The notes: generated by a model not told the origin, from the sequence alone. A DNA stretch of 64,000 nucleotides from Roseateles sp. XES5 (GCF_020535545.1 NZ_CP084752.1:1781501-1845500); one strand, 5' to 3'. Counted from the stretch's first letter, positions 40,188 through 52,182 are shown. Numbers and translations are program-made.

Positions 40188-41426
40188 CTATTTCTTGGCG
40201 GGAACGGCTGCGAGCGCGGCGACGCCGACGATCTCGATACCGCGGGTCTGGGCTTCCTCGCACCATTTGCTGATCGCGTCTACACTTTCATCGAAGGCCG
40301 AGGCGATGCCGATCGCCGTGCCGTTGCGCCGGGCGATGCGCTCCAGTTCGTCGAGCTTCTTCAGCACCGAAGCCTGCGACAGGTCGGCGTCGAGCTGGAG
40401 ATCGGCGAAGGCATGCGGCGCCTCGATGGCGCCGGCCAGCGTGCCGGAGAGCGATTGCGCCGTGCTGCCGTCGTCGAGGAACAGGAGGCCACGGTTTGCG
40501 ACATCGCGCATGACCGGCTCCAGCGCGTCCGCATCCGAAAGGAAGCGGCCGCCCATGAAATTCACGATCCCGGTATAATTGGTGATTTTCGCCATGGCGC
40601 GGTGCAGCTCTGCGAGGTTCTGCGCCTCCTTGGCGTCGGTGCGCAGCGTGAAGGGGCCGGGGTCGTTCTGCGGGTAGTCAAAGGGCTCCAGCGGCATCTG
40701 CAGCAGGATTTCATGGCCATTTCGGCGTGCCTCCTGCATCCAGCGCGGCAGGCTGTTGCCGCTGGCGGCGAAGGCAAGCGTCACCTCGCCCGGCAGTTCG
40801 CGGATCGCGCGCTGCGTGCCCGTCTGGCTGAGGCCGAGGCCGCCGACGACGATGGCGATGCGGGTGCCGCGCGCGCCCGACCAGGGACGGGCATACTGAT
40901 CCATCGGCCGCGTGCCATCGAGGCCGATGACGGGAATCTTGCCGTCGGACGTGTCTTCCAGGAGGTCGTCGTTGGGGAAGGCGGCCGTGCGGGCGTCCTG
41001 GCCGATGCGGTTCGCCTCGATTAGCAGCGGGCCGGTGCCGTCGCGTGTGCCGGGTGAATATTTGCGCACGACATTGCCGTTGTCGGTCACGGTTTCCTCG
41101 ACGTGGGCGCCAGAAAGGCCATTGGCACGGCGCACGCCGTCCTTGGCTTCCGCCACCTTCTGGTCGAGCCCCGTTTCCGGGGTTGCGGCGGCCGTATCGT
41201 CGGCGGGGATGGTGAGCGGCGCGGTGCGCAGGCCGCTCGGCGCCAGCGCCGTCCAGCCGGAAAAGCCGAGCAGGCTGGTAAGCGCCACGGCGAACACGAC
41301 ATTGCCGGCGGAGAACCGGGACGGTCCCGCGGGTCCTGGCCTTGCCTTGCGGTCCTGGCCGAGCGGTGCGTGAATGTCTGTGCCCAAGGTCAGTCCGCGC
41401 TGGCTGGCCGGTCCGAAAGGAGACAT
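40188..41426 (-). CDS. Divergent polysaccharide deacetylase family protein
   Basis: 412 residues, one N-terminal membrane anchor (about 44-62), a Pro/Thr-rich linker, then a divergent polysaccharide deacetylase (DUF610/YibQ-like) domain: RIAIVVGGLGLSQTGTQRAI, EILLQMPLEP, GRFLSDADAL, LFLDDG. The VGGLG block replaces the usual VDDGG, so the first metal-site aspartates are absent. Position after ctpA and envC, conserved in rhizobia, suggests a role in envelope or division-septum remodelling. The start is uncertain; a TTG 39 bases later (LGTDIHAPLG) is possible. Confidence 0.85.
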   Translation of the reverse strand: MSPFGPASQRGLTLGTDIHAPLGQDRKARPGPAGPSRFSAGNVVFAVALTSLLGFSGWTALAPSGLRTAPLTIPADDTAAATPETGLDQKVAEAKDGVRRANGLSGAHVEETVTDNGNVVRKYSPGTRDGTGPLLIEANRIGQDARTAAFPNDDLLEDTSDGKIPVIGLDGTRPMDQYARPWSGARGTRIAIVVGGLGLSQTGTQRAIRELPGEVTLAFAASGNSLPRWMQEARRNGHEILLQMPLEPFDYPQNDPGPFTLRTDAKEAQNLAELHRAMAKITNYTGIVNFMGGRFLSDADALEPVMRDVANRGLLFLDDGSTAQSLSGTLAGAIEAPHAFADLQLDADLSQASVLKKLDELERIARRNGTAIGIASAFDESVDAISKWCEEAQTRGIEIVGVAALAAVPAKK

Positions 41427-41459
41427 GGCCCGCGCGATGGCGGGCCCTGCGCATGCGGT

Positions 41460-42782
41460 TTACTTCTTCAGTTCGGCCTTTTCCGGATTGGCCGGGAAGG
41501 ACGGGTCGGTCTTCTGGCCGCGCAGCAGTTCCAGCGCGTATTGAAGCTGTACGTCGTCCTTGGCTTCCGGCGGGACATAGGCGGACGAGCCCGAACCGGT
41601 TTCCGTCTCACTCTGGCCCTGGATATGGCCGCGCAGGCTCGATTCGCTGGCATTTTCCAGCTTGCCCTGCAGTTCCGGCGGCAGCGGCTGCTCGACGGTG
41701 ATGTCGGGCGTGATGCCGGTGCCCTGGATCGATTTGCCCGACGGCGTGTAATAGAGCGCCGTCGTCAGGCGCAGCGCGCCGGCTTCGCCCATCGGGATGA
41801 TGGTCTGGACAGAACCCTTGCCGAACGAACGCGTGCCGAGCACGGTGGCGCGGCGCAGGTCCTGCAGCGCGCCGGCGACGATTTCCGAGGCCGAGGCCGA
41901 GCCGCCATTGACCATGACGATGACCGGCTTGCCGTCGACGATGTCGCCCGGCGTCGCGTTGAAGCGGCGGGTTTCGTCCTCGTTGCGGCCGCGGGTCGAG
42001 ACGACCTCGCCGCGTTCCAGGAAGGCGTCGGAGACGTTGATCGCCTGGTCGAGCAGGCCGCCCGGATTGAGGCGGAGGTCGAGCACGTAGCCCTTCAACT
42101 TGTCGGCCGGAACCTCTTCCTTGATCTTGGTGATCGCAGCTTCCAGGTCGTCATAGGTCTTCTCCGTGAAGGAGATGACGCGCAGATAGCCGACATCGCC
42201 CTCGACGCGCGACTTGACTGCCTTCACCGCGATGATGTCGCGCATGATAGTCAGCTCGATCGGCTTGTCGGCGCCCTTGCGGATCAGCGTCAGCTTGATC
42301 GGCGTGTTGACGGCGCCGCGCATCTTCTCGACTGCTTCTTCCAGCTTCAGGCCGCGCACATCCGCGCCGTCGATCTTGGCAATGAAGTCACCGGCAAGAA
42401 CACCCGCCCGGGCGGCCGGCGTGTCGTCGATGGGCGTGATGACCTTGACGAGCTCGTCTTCCATCGTGACCTCGATGCCGAGGCCGCCGAATTCGCCGCG
42501 CGTCTGGGTGCGCATGTCCTCGGCGTCCTTCGCATTCATGTAGGAGGAATGCGGGTCGAGCGAGGAGAGCATGCCGTTGATGGCATTCTCGATGAGCTGG
42601 TCTTCCTTCGGCGGGGTCACGTACTGGGCGCGCACGCGCTCGAAGACGTCGCCGAAAATGGAGAGCTCCCGATAGGTCGACGAGCCGGCGGCTTCGGCGG
42701 GCAGCGTTACCGTGTTGATGACGCTCATGGCCGTGGCACCCATGAGTGCACCGACAATAACAAGTGAAGCCCTACGTATCAT
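41460..42782 (-). CDS. ctpA: Carboxy-terminal processing protease CtpA (S41)
   Basis: Periplasmic serine protease. 440 residues from the ATG with GGAAAGG upstream; signal/anchor segment at residues 5-32, PDZ domain about 99-180, S41 core with likely catalytic Ser297 (GGSASASEIVAG) and Lys322 (SFGKGS). The C-terminal tail is acidic/Ser-rich. Its start overlaps the envC stop by 11 bases; EnvC-like proteins and Ctp proteases are often linked in cell separation. Confidence 0.93.
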   Translation of the reverse strand: MIRRASLVIVGALMGATAMSVINTVTLPAEAAGSSTYRELSIFGDVFERVRAQYVTPPKEDQLIENAINGMLSSLDPHSSYMNAKDAEDMRTQTRGEFGGLGIEVTMEDELVKVITPIDDTPAARAGVLAGDFIAKIDGADVRGLKLEEAVEKMRGAVNTPIKLTLIRKGADKPIELTIMRDIIAVKAVKSRVEGDVGYLRVISFTEKTYDDLEAAITKIKEEVPADKLKGYVLDLRLNPGGLLDQAINVSDAFLERGEVVSTRGRNEDETRRFNATPGDIVDGKPVIVMVNGGSASASEIVAGALQDLRRATVLGTRSFGKGSVQTIIPMGEAGALRLTTALYYTPSGKSIQGTGITPDITVEQPLPPELQGKLENASESSLRGHIQGQSETETGSGSSAYVPPEAKDDVQLQYALELLRGQKTDPSFPANPEKAELKK

Positions 42783-44202
42783 TGCGTGCCTTTCCAGATT
42801 TTTTTGCGGACCACCACGGCCGGGAATCAACCGGTTTTCCGTTCTTTCGGAATTCAATGTAAAGTGTCGGCTTGTCCGTTTCCAGCGTCAAAGCGTTGAC
42901 ACTCGCGACCCTTTTTTCACCCATCACGGCGAGCGGTTCTCCCGCCACGACGAACTGACCCTCGCGCACGCTCACCTTGTCCATGCCGGCGAGAACCAGA
43001 TGGTATCCCTCTCCGGCATTCAGGATGATCATGCGGCCATAACTGCGAAACGTTCCGGCAAAGACGATCCATCCGTCCGAGGGCGCGGTCACAAGCGCGC
43101 CGGGATTGGCGGCCAGCGTCAGCCCCTGCGAATCATGGCCGGTACCATCCGCCTCGCCGAATTGGCGCAGGACGTCGCCCGCCACGGGATAATCGAGTTT
43201 TGCCTGCAGCTCCTGGAATTCGTATGCCGGAGCAATGCGGTTTTTGTCGGGCACCGTCTCGCGGGCGAGCGCCCGCGCTTTCTCCCGTTCCGCCTCGCTC
43301 TGGCCGCGTCGTTCCTCTTCCTTGGCGCGGGCGAGCGCGGCGGCGTCGCGCACCGAGCCGATCTCCTGCTCCAGGCTGCCGATCAGGCCTTCGAGGCTGG
43401 TGGCGCGGGCGGCAAGCTCCTCGGCGCGGCGGCGCTCGGCGGCGAGCGTGCGGTTGTTCGTCTGGGCCAGGGCTTCGTTTTCGGCGACCAGAAGCTCGGT
43501 GCGCTTCTCCGCCTCGATGCGCACCTGCATGGCGTCGGTCAGCTCGGTCTTTTCCCGGTCGATATCGCTCTTGATGTCCATGAGGGCGGAGAGATCGTCG
43601 ATCAGCGCGTCGGTTTCCTTGCGGATGCCGGGCACGACGGCGCCAAGCAGGATGGCGCTGCGCACGGAGGCGAGCGCATCGTCCGGCGTCACGAGCAGCG
43701 CCGGCGGCGGGTTTCGCCCCATGCGCTGGAGCGCGGCGAGAACCTCGGCCAGAAGCCCGCGGCGCTCGTGCAGCGAGGCGCGCACGCCCGCCTCCTCCTC
43801 GCGCATGCCTTCCAGCCGCTTCTCGCCGGCAAGGATCTTCTCTTCCATCTGCTTGCGCAGCGCGGCCGACTTGACGATTTCCTCGCGCAGGGTCTGCCGG
43901 GATTTTTCGAGGGTGGCGATCTCGGTTTCGAGCTGCTTCGTCTTCTCGTCGGAAACGGTAATCGACTGCGAGAGCGCTTCGAGTTCGCGGCGCGTGCTGT
44001 CGCGGCGCAGCGCAAGGGCCGCGGCGGGATCGGGCTCGGCCCTCGGCAGCGAACCGGTCTTCTCCAGCGTGACGGCGGCGTCCTGCGGTTCGGCGAAGAG
44101 GGGCGCCGAAATCACTGATGAGGCCAGGACAGCCGACAGCAATGCCGGCCGCAGCAGGCGGCTGACACCCTTACCGGGATTGGCTGTGCCGGTTTTCCTC
44201 AT
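42772..44202 (-). CDS. envC: Murein hydrolase activator EnvC-like protein, degenerate LytM domain
   Basis: 476 residues: signal peptide (about 15-40), long coiled coil (about 60-340, Glu/Arg-rich heptads), C-terminal LytM/M23 domain. In active M23 enzymes the end of the domain reads HxH; here it is PTLYIEFR, and the GHLS-type His block reads YHLVLAGM, so the zinc site is incomplete as in EnvC, which activates amidases instead of cutting itself. Start MRKTGTANPG chosen; a longer open frame upstream is unsupported. Confidence 0.88.
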   Translation of the reverse strand: MRKTGTANPGKGVSRLLRPALLSAVLASSVISAPLFAEPQDAAVTLEKTGSLPRAEPDPAAALALRRDSTRRELEALSQSITVSDEKTKQLETEIATLEKSRQTLREEIVKSAALRKQMEEKILAGEKRLEGMREEEAGVRASLHERRGLLAEVLAALQRMGRNPPPALLVTPDDALASVRSAILLGAVVPGIRKETDALIDDLSALMDIKSDIDREKTELTDAMQVRIEAEKRTELLVAENEALAQTNNRTLAAERRRAEELAARATSLEGLIGSLEQEIGSVRDAAALARAKEEERRGQSEAEREKARALARETVPDKNRIAPAYEFQELQAKLDYPVAGDVLRQFGEADGTGHDSQGLTLAANPGALVTAPSDGWIVFAGTFRSYGRMIILNAGEGYHLVLAGMDKVSVREGQFVVAGEPLAVMGEKRVASVNALTLETDKPTLYIEFRKNGKPVDSRPWWSAKKSGKARNDT

Positions 44203-44318
44203 CGTCTCCCGAACGTCCGTTGTGCCCGCTCTATGCTGATTTGCCGATTTCGCCAAGAAACAGCGCCGAAAATACGGCCTCGGCCATCCTGCACGCCAGA
44301 GCTTGCGCGGCGATGATG

Positions 44319-44801
44319 TCAGGAACGGTGATAGGGATGGCCGGAAAGGATGGTGACGGCACGATAAAGCTGTTCGGCAAGCAGGATGCGCACGAGTTGG
44401 TGCGGCCAGGTCATCTTGCCAAGGCAAAGCGTGGCGTTGGCGCGCTCGTAAAGGGCGGGGTCGAGCCCGTCCGCGCCGCCGATGGCGATCATCAGCTCGC
44501 GCTTGCCGGCGTCACGGTAGTTTCCGAGAAGATCCGCGAAGGCAGGGGAATCGAGCGATTTGCCACGCTCGTCGAGCAGGATCAGCACGGCGCCGTCGGG
44601 CAGCGCCTTTTCCAGCATCGCCGCTTCCTCGCGCTTGCGCGTCTCGGCATTGCCGGCGCGGCTTTCGCCGACTTCGGCAAGCTTGCCGAGTTCGAGGCCG
44701 ACGGCGGGGCCGGCCTTCGCGAAACGGTCGATATATCGGGCCGCAAGATCCTTCTCAGGGCCGGCTTTCAGCCGTCCCACCGAAAAAAGTCCAACCCGCA
44801 T
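44319..44801 (-). CDS. rlmH: 23S rRNA (pseudouridine-1915-N3)-methyltransferase RlmH
   Basis: SPOUT-class methyltransferase acting on assembled ribosomes. 160 residues from MRVGLFSVGRLK. ILLDERGKSLDSPAFA, IGGADGL and LGKMTWPHQLVRILLAEQLYRA(V)TI are the knot motifs; the C terminus GHPYHRS is the family ending. rsfS precedes it 134 bases upstream. Confidence 0.95.
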   Translation of the reverse strand: MRVGLFSVGRLKAGPEKDLAARYIDRFAKAGPAVGLELGKLAEVGESRAGNAETRKREEAAMLEKALPDGAVLILLDERGKSLDSPAFADLLGNYRDAGKRELMIAIGGADGLDPALYERANATLCLGKMTWPHQLVRILLAEQLYRAVTILSGHPYHRS

Positions 44802-44935
44802 CGCCCGAAGCCCTGTCCGTTCGGGTGGCGCCAAGGTCGCCACCGCCGTTCCTCGCCGGACAGGCGCCCGGCGTATCGTTTAAATCTCTATCGAAATTCC
44901 GGATGCAAAACCGCTGCGCGCTTTTGCCGGAATTT

Positions 44936-45367
44936 CTAGTGCATCGTGCCGTCTTCGATCTCGGGAGCCGCCCACATCCGTTCGATGTTGTAGAACTCCC
45001 GGACTTCCGGCCGGAACACGTGGACGATGATATCGCCGGTGTCGATCAGCACCCAGTCGCCCGCCTCAAGACCTTCGACGCGGGCATTGCCCAGGCCTTC
45101 CTCCTTGAGATCGGAAATGAGGTGATCGGCAATCGCCATGACATGACGGTTCGAGCGTCCGGACACGACCACCATGTAGTCGCCCAGCGCCGATTTGCCC
45201 GCAATGTTGATGCTGACGATATCTTCTGCCTTGGAGTCCTCGAGGCTTGCGAGGACCAGTTGAAGAGCCCGGTCGGCGGCATCGTCGCCCCGTCCCGCGT
45301 TCTTGGAGAAAACGCCGACGACGTTTCCCTTTGCGTGCACTGTTGTCAGGTTCGTTCCTTTCCGCAT
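44936..45367 (-). CDS. rsfS: Ribosomal silencing factor RsfS
   Basis: RsfS binds uL14 and blocks subunit joining during starvation. 143 residues from the ATG MRKGTNLTTVHAK, or shorter if a non-ATG codon is used: AAAGGAA inside the first codons points to CTG (LTTVHAKG) at good spacing, and relatives begin near MTTVHAKG. Core: LASLEDSKAEDIVSINIAGKSALGDYMVVVSGRSNRH and HVFRPEVREFYNIERMWA. Confidence 0.93.
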   Translation of the reverse strand: MRKGTNLTTVHAKGNVVGVFSKNAGRGDDAADRALQLVLASLEDSKAEDIVSINIAGKSALGDYMVVVSGRSNRHVMAIADHLISDLKEEGLGNARVEGLEAGDWVLIDTGDIIVHVFRPEVREFYNIERMWAAPEIEDGTMH

Positions 45368-45448
45368 AACAAAACAGCACGTCCGTACCGGCAAAACCGC
45401 GCCGGCACCTACTAAATGTAGGCACCGATGGGTGTGAGTTTCAAGACG

Positions 45449-46093
45449 TCACTTCTGAGGGATGGTTTTCTCTAGGGCCTGCTGGTCGCGCAGCGCCGTG
45501 GAGCTGAGCGGTGAACGGGGCCCGTGGATGAAGGTCCAGGCCGGCGCGCGGCGGCCCGGCAGGGACAAGGCGTCCTCCTCGTCGACGCGGGCATAGTCGA
45601 AGGTTTTCGCCATGCGCGAGGAGAGATAGGCGAGCGTCGAGCCGGGTCGGTCGATGACGGCGATCGGGAAGGTGCAGGCGATCTTCTGCCAGTTCTGCCA
45701 GCGGTGGAAGGTGCCGAGATTGTCCGCGCCCATGATCCAGACGAAGTTCACGCCGCGGTTCAGGGCCTGCACGCGCTCCAGCGTGCGGGCCGTATAGCTC
45801 TGGCCGAGCCGTTTCTCGAAAGCGGTTACCTTCACGCGCGGACCGGGGGCGATCTCCTCGCTGAGGCGGAGGCGCTCGGCAAGCGGGGCAAGCTGGCGAT
45901 GATCCTTCAGCGGATTGCCGGGCGTCACCATCCACCAGAGCTGGTCGAGGCCGAGGCGACGAAGTGCGATTTCCGCGACGAGCGCGTGGCCCTGGTGCGG
46001 CGGATTGAAGGAACCGCCGAACAGGCCGACCGCCATGCCTTTTTCGACATGGGGCATCCTCAGATACTGTTCCGCGACCGCCTGCGCCGTCAC
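45449..46093 (-). CDS. nadD: Nicotinate-nucleotide adenylyltransferase NadD
   Basis: Makes nicotinate adenine dinucleotide in NAD synthesis. VGLFGGSFNPPHQGH is the nucleotidyltransferase GSFNPxHxGH motif; WIMGADNL and the C-terminal SSTALR (ISSTxIR) are present. GTG at 46093 is preferred because QYLRMPHVEKGMAV upstream of the motif is conserved in rhizobial NadD and the GTG sits one base after the proA stop. 214 residues. Confidence 0.92.
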   Translation of the reverse strand: MTAQAVAEQYLRMPHVEKGMAVGLFGGSFNPPHQGHALVAEIALRRLGLDQLWWMVTPGNPLKDHRQLAPLAERLRLSEEIAPGPRVKVTAFEKRLGQSYTARTLERVQALNRGVNFVWIMGADNLGTFHRWQNWQKIACTFPIAVIDRPGSTLAYLSSRMAKTFDYARVDEEDALSLPGRRAPAWTFIHGPRSPLSSTALRDQQALEKTIPQK

Positions 46094-46094
46094 G

Positions 46095-47372
46095 TCAGGG
46101 CCGCACCTGTCCGGTGCCGCGCACCCGGTATTTGAAGGAAGTGAGCTGTTCGACGCCGACGGGGCCGCGCGCATGCATCTTGCCTGTCGCGATGCCGATC
46201 TCGCCGCCCATGCCGAACTCGCCGCCGTCGGCGAACTGGGTGGAGGCGTTGTGCAGCAGGATGGCCGAATCGATTTCCGTGAAGAAGCGCTCGACGACCT
46301 CGGGATTGTCGGCGATCACCGCCTCGGTATGGGCGGAGGACCAGCGATTGATATGCTCGATGGCGCCGGAAATGCTGTCCACCAGCGAAACCGAGAGGAT
46401 GGCGTCGAGATATTCCGTCGACCAGTCCGCTTCCGTCGCGGCAACGAGGTTGGGGAGGCGGGCGCGGATCTCGTCGGTCGCACGCACTTCGCAGCCGGCG
46501 GCCAGCAGGCCTTCGACCAGCGGGGCGAGATGGGTGTCCACGACGGCGCGGTCGATCAGCAGCGTTTCCATCGCGCCGCAGATGCCCGTGCGGCGCATCT
46601 TGGCGTTGACGACGATCCTCTTCGCCATGTCGAGATCGGCGGACCGGTCCACATAGATATGGCAGAGGCCCTCGAGATGGGCGAAGACCGGCACGCGCGC
46701 CTCGCTCTGTACACGCGCGACAAGGCTCTTGCCGCCGCGCGGCACGATGACGTCGATGGCGCCGCCAAGGCCGGAGAGCATGGCGCCCACGGCGGCGCGG
46801 TCCGTCACGGGCACATATTGGATCGCATGCTCTGGAAGACCGGCGGCTTTCAGACCCGCGACGAGGCAGGCATGGATCGCCTGCGATGAATTCACGCTGT
46901 CGGAACCGCCGCGCAGAATCACGGCATTGCCCGCCTTCAGGCACAGCGCGCCGGCATCCGCCGTCACATTGGGGCGGCTCTCATAGATGACGCCGATGAC
47001 GCCGAGCGGCGTACGCACGCGCTCGATATGCAAGCCGTTCGGCCGGTCCCATTCGGCGATCACGTCGCCGACCGGATTCTTCAGGTCGGCAATGTCGCGG
47101 ATCGCGGCGGCGATACCCTCGATGCGTTCCGGCGTCAGCGTCAGCCGGTCGATGAAGGAGGCGGCGACGTCGCTGTCCTTGGCATTGGCAAGATCGACGG
47201 CGTTGGCCGCAAGGATTGCATCGCGGTTGGCGAAGATCTCCGTCGCCATGGCTTCGAGCGCGCGGTTCTTCTGATCGGCCGTCGCGATGGCGAGCGGGCG
47301 GGCGGCGGCGCGGGCGTTGCGGCCGATCCCGGCCATCAGGCTGTCGATATCGGTCTTCACCTGGTCAAGCAT
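46095..47372 (-). CDS. proA: Gamma-glutamyl phosphate reductase ProA
   Basis: Second step of proline synthesis. 425 residues of the aldehyde dehydrogenase fold; catalytic Cys in [15 protein letters not shown] region and [18 protein letters not shown] C-terminal block ([17 protein letters not shown]) present. The ATG overlaps the proB stop by eight bases, so proB and proA are coupled. Confidence 0.95.
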   Translation of the reverse strand: MLDQVKTDIDSLMAGIGRNARAAARPLAIATADQKNRALEAMATEIFANRDAILAANAVDLANAKDSDVAASFIDRLTLTPERIEGIAAAIRDIADLKNPVGDVIAEWDRPNGLHIERVRTPLGVIGVIYESRPNVTADAGALCLKAGNAVILRGGSDSVNSSQAIHACLVAGLKAAGLPEHAIQYVPVTDRAAVGAMLSGLGGAIDVIVPRGGKSLVARVQSEARVPVFAHLEGLCHIYVDRSADLDMAKRIVVNAKMRRTGICGAMETLLIDRAVVDTHLAPLVEGLLAAGCEVRATDEIRARLPNLVAATEADWSTEYLDAILSVSLVDSISGAIEHINRWSSAHTEAVIADNPEVVERFFTEIDSAILLHNASTQFADGGEFGMGGEIGIATGKMHARGPVGVEQLTSFKYRVRGTGQVRP

Positions 47373-48534
47373 GGCTCAAATCCTTCCCCGCTTCCGTGGC
47401 CGGCGCTGCAAGGCCCGTCACGACGAGATCGTCCCGGTGCACCATCGCGGCGCGGCCGGCATACCCGAGGATAGCCGCGATCTCCGCAGATTTCTTGCCG
47501 ACGATCAGCCGTGCCTCGTCCGCATCGTAGCCGGCAAGCCCGCGGGCGATCTCGCGCCCGTTCGCGCCGTAGATCGAGACCGTATCGCCGCGCGAGAACG
47601 AGCCCCAGACACCGCGCATACCGGCGGGCAGCAGGCTCTTGCCGGAGGCAAGAGCCGTTTCAGCACCCGCGTCGATCTCCAGCCGGCCAGCCGGCTGCAA
47701 CTGTCCGGCGATCCATGTCTTGCGCGCCGTCACCGGGGAGCCCGAAGGCGCGAACCAGGAGGAGCGTGCACCTTCCTCGATGGCGCGCAGCGGATGATCG
47801 ACCTTGCCGGAGGCGATGATCATGGCGCAGCCCGCGCCCGTCGCGATCTTGCCGGCGTCGATCTTGGTGCGCATGCCGCCGCGCGACAGTTCCGAAGCCG
47901 CACCGCCGGCCATCGCCTCGATCTCGGGCGTGATGGCGTCGATGGTTTCGAGGAAGCGCGCTTCGGGGTCGAGATGCGGCGGGGCCGTGTAGAGACCGTC
48001 GATGTCGGAGAGCAGGACCAGGAGATCCGCGCCCGTCATGGTGGCGACGCGGGCAGCGAGCCGGTCGTTGTCGCCGTAGCGGATTTCCGTAGTGGCGACC
48101 GTGTCGTTCTCGTTGATGATCGGCACCGCGCCGAGCTTCAGGAGCTGGTTGATCGTCGCGCGGGCATTGAGGTAGCGGCGGCGCTCTTCCGTGTCGCCCA
48201 GCGTCAGCAGGATCTGGCCGGCGACGATGCCGTCTGCCGAAAGGCTTTCCGACCAGGCGCGCGCAAGCGCGATCTGTCCGACGGCGGCCGCGGCCTGGCT
48301 TTCCTCCAGCTTCAGCGCGCCCGCGGGCACCTTCAGCACGGAGCGGCCGAGCGCTATGGCGCCCGAGGAAACGACGAGGACGTCGGTGCCGCCGGCCCGG
48401 AGCGCCGCGATGTCGCGGCACATGGCGTCGAGCCAGGCCTTCTTGAGGCCGGTTGCCCGGTCCACGAGCAGGGCCGAGCCGATCTTGATCACAATCCGGC
48501 GGTACTTTCCGAGCGGTTTGCGGTTCTTCGTCAT
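47365..48534 (-). CDS. proB: Glutamate 5-kinase ProB
   Basis: First, feedback-inhibited step of proline synthesis. 389 residues: amino-acid kinase domain ([48 protein letters not shown]) and a C-terminal PUA domain from about residue 295. Start [10 protein letters not shown] is one base after the obgE stop. Confidence 0.95.
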   Translation of the reverse strand: MTKNRKPLGKYRRIVIKIGSALLVDRATGLKKAWLDAMCRDIAALRAGGTDVLVVSSGAIALGRSVLKVPAGALKLEESQAAAAVGQIALARAWSESLSADGIVAGQILLTLGDTEERRRYLNARATINQLLKLGAVPIINENDTVATTEIRYGDNDRLAARVATMTGADLLVLLSDIDGLYTAPPHLDPEARFLETIDAITPEIEAMAGGAASELSRGGMRTKIDAGKIATGAGCAMIIASGKVDHPLRAIEEGARSSWFAPSGSPVTARKTWIAGQLQPAGRLEIDAGAETALASGKSLLPAGMRGVWGSFSRGDTVSIYGANGREIARGLAGYDADEARLIVGKKSAEIAAILGYAGRAAMVHRDDLVVTGLAAPATEAGKDLSHA

Positions 48535-48535
48535 C

Positions 48536-50492
<1,957 letters not shown>

Positions 50493-50496
50493 AATC

Positions 50497-50520
50497 GGGG
50501 CGGATCGCTCCGCCCCGTTT
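50497..50520 (+). terminator. Terminator of the EEP-family gene
   Basis: GGGGCGGA / TCCGCCCC, loop TCGC, then GTTTCTCG, four bases after the stop; convergent with a GNAT gene. Confidence 0.75.
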
Positions 50521-50541
50521 CTCGTCACCGCCGTGCCGGCG

Positions 50542-51132
50542 CTACTGTCTTACGGGCGCCGGGCGAAAATCCCCCGGCTCCAGCCGCGTCTCGATATGCG
50601 ACACCATGGTCCCGCGCGCGACGCAGAAGAGATCGCTGCATCCGGTGATGCGGAAGCCCGTCTTCTCCTGCACCCGGAGCGAGGCCGGGTTGTCGGCGAA
50701 GACGCCGGAATGGATGTCCGTGCCGGGCATGCGCATCAGGAACCGCGCCGTCGCCGCGCGCACCGCCTCGCTCATGTAGCCGCGCCGCCAGTAGAAGCGG
50801 TTCAGCCAGTAGCCGAGATGCCATGCATCGCCGCGCCACTCGAAGGCGACGCAGCCGATATGCACGTCGTCGCCGGTGGTGATGGCGAAGGCCCAGCCCT
50901 CGTTGAGATCGGTGGTGGCGACCGAAAGCCATTCGGCCGCGTCTTCCCGATCATAGGGGGCGGGAGCCCGCGCTAACATGCGCGAGACCTCGAAATCGCC
51001 GAGCGACTGGGCGATCGCGCCTGCATCGCTCATGCGGTGCGGGCGCAGGGTCAGGCGCGCCGTCGTGATGGTGGGGCAGGGGCCGGGACCGGTGACGCGA
51101 TCGTGGACCCTCTGGGTCTGCATGGCGTTCAT
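50542..51132 (-). CDS. GNAT-family N-acetyltransferase (RimJ/RimL-like) 1
   Basis: 196 residues. RLTLRPHRMSDAGAIA is the RimJ-type start; WHLGYWLNRFYWRRGYMSEAVRAAT holds the acetyl-CoA-binding R/QxxGxG/A-like loop. Its ATG overlaps the upstream GNAT stop (ATGA), so the two are coupled. Pairs of GNAT genes between rpmA and obgE are conserved in Rhizobiaceae; the target is unknown, perhaps a ribosomal protein by context. Confidence 0.87.
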   Translation of the reverse strand: MNAMQTQRVHDRVTGPGPCPTITTARLTLRPHRMSDAGAIAQSLGDFEVSRMLARAPAPYDREDAAEWLSVATTDLNEGWAFAITTGDDVHIGCVAFEWRGDAWHLGYWLNRFYWRRGYMSEAVRAATARFLMRMPGTDIHSGVFADNPASLRVQEKTGFRITGCSDLFCVARGTMVSHIETRLEPGDFRPAPVRQ

Positions 51133-51761
51133 CGCATGCCTCCCCAGCTCTTCAGCGAGACCCAGGTCTTGCGGTCGAGCCTGTACCATTCGACGGGCAC
51201 CATGCCGCCGACGGCGAGGCTCTGCACCATGCCGGTCGCCTGGAACTGGAAGCCGCACTTCTGGATGACCCGCCGCGAGGGAATGTTCATGACCCGGCAG
51301 CGCGCATCGATCTGCTCGATGTCGCGGGTGCGGAAGACCATGTCGATCAGCGCGTGGGCCGCCTCGGTGGCATAGCCGTCGTTCCAGTAGGGTTCGCCCA
51401 GCCAGTAGCCGAGTTCCACCGTCCGCCCGTCTTCATGCGGTTCGATGCCGCAGCAGCCGAGGAACGCACCGTTGTCAGCTTTCGTAATCGCATAGACGCA
51501 CTTGCCAATCGCGCCGGCGCGTGTGCGTCGCACGAAATCGGCGGCATCGGCCACCGTGTAGGGGTGGGGCATGCGGGCGACCATGTTGGCGATGTTGGCG
51601 TTGTTGGCGAGATGGGCAAGGGCGTCGATGTCGTCTTCGTGCGGGGCTCTCATGACGAGCCGCGGCGACAGTAAGATCGGGCAATCGGTCCTCGACCGTT
51701 CAGGCCTCAGCCTTTCCCTGGGAGACCTCGATTGGTCTTCCCGCAACAATTCGGTCTGCAT
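51129..51761 (-). CDS. GNAT-family N-acetyltransferase (RimJ/RimL-like) 2
   Basis: 210 residues with a ~28-residue basic N-terminal extension, then LLSPRLVMRAPHEDDIDALAHLANNANIANM and the CoA loop ELGYWLGEPYWNDGYATEAAHAL. RVIQKCGFQ is the usual C-terminal alpha4 block. Similar architecture to the downstream paralogue, from which it has diverged strongly. Confidence 0.87.
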   Translation of the reverse strand: MQTELLREDQSRSPRERLRPERSRTDCPILLSPRLVMRAPHEDDIDALAHLANNANIANMVARMPHPYTVADAADFVRRTRAGAIGKCVYAITKADNGAFLGCCGIEPHEDGRTVELGYWLGEPYWNDGYATEAAHALIDMVFRTRDIEQIDARCRVMNIPSRRVIQKCGFQFQATGMVQSLAVGGMVPVEWYRLDRKTWVSLKSWGGMR

Positions 51762-51780
51762 GGCTCGGTCCTCCAGAGCA

Positions 51781-51818
51781 AAAAAGGGAGATAAGGTCTT
51801 GCCTCATCTCCCTTTTTG
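51781..51818 (-). terminator. rplU-rpmA terminator
   Basis: AAAAAGGGAGAT...ATCTCCCTTTTT, followed on the minus strand by a TTTTTT run, about 70 bases after rpmA. It separates the ribosomal pair from the downstream GNAT-obgE block. Confidence 0.85.
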
Positions 51819-51887
51819 TCGGCAGGTCCGAAACCTGTAGCGTCAGCCGGGTCGATGAGACGCCGGCTGTTTTAGAGCGCTACCGGC

Positions 51888-52157
51888 TTATTCCGCTGCT
51901 TCCGCTTTCATGGCGACAGACACGTAAACGCGACCGTTGGCCTTCGTACGGAAATTCACATTGCCAGCTGTAAGGGCGAAGATCGTGTGATCCTTGCCGA
52001 TGCCGACATTGGCACCGGGATGCCACTGCGTGCCGCGCTGGCGGACGATAATGTTACCGGCGAGGACGGCTTCGCCGCCGAACTTCTTCACGCCGAGGCG
52101 CTTGGACTGGGAATCGCGACCGTTGCGCGAGGAGCCGCCAGCTTTTTTGTGTGCCAT
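51888..52157 (-). CDS. rpmA: 50S ribosomal protein L27 (bL27)
   Basis: 89 residues starting [29 protein letters not shown], the invariant bL27 N terminus that reaches the peptidyl transferase centre. No Firmicutes-type cleavable leader. 25 bases after rplU. Confidence 0.98.
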   Translation of the reverse strand: MAHKKAGGSSRNGRDSQSKRLGVKKFGGEAVLAGNIIVRQRGTQWHPGANVGIGKDHTIFALTAGNVNFRTKANGRVYVSVAMKAEAAE

Positions 52158-52182
52158 GGGAGTTCTCCTTTACCTGTCCGGA

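Noticed and set aside
44803..44935. Short frame between rsfS and rlmH
   Set aside because: No start signal or family similarity; best read as a leader of rlmH.
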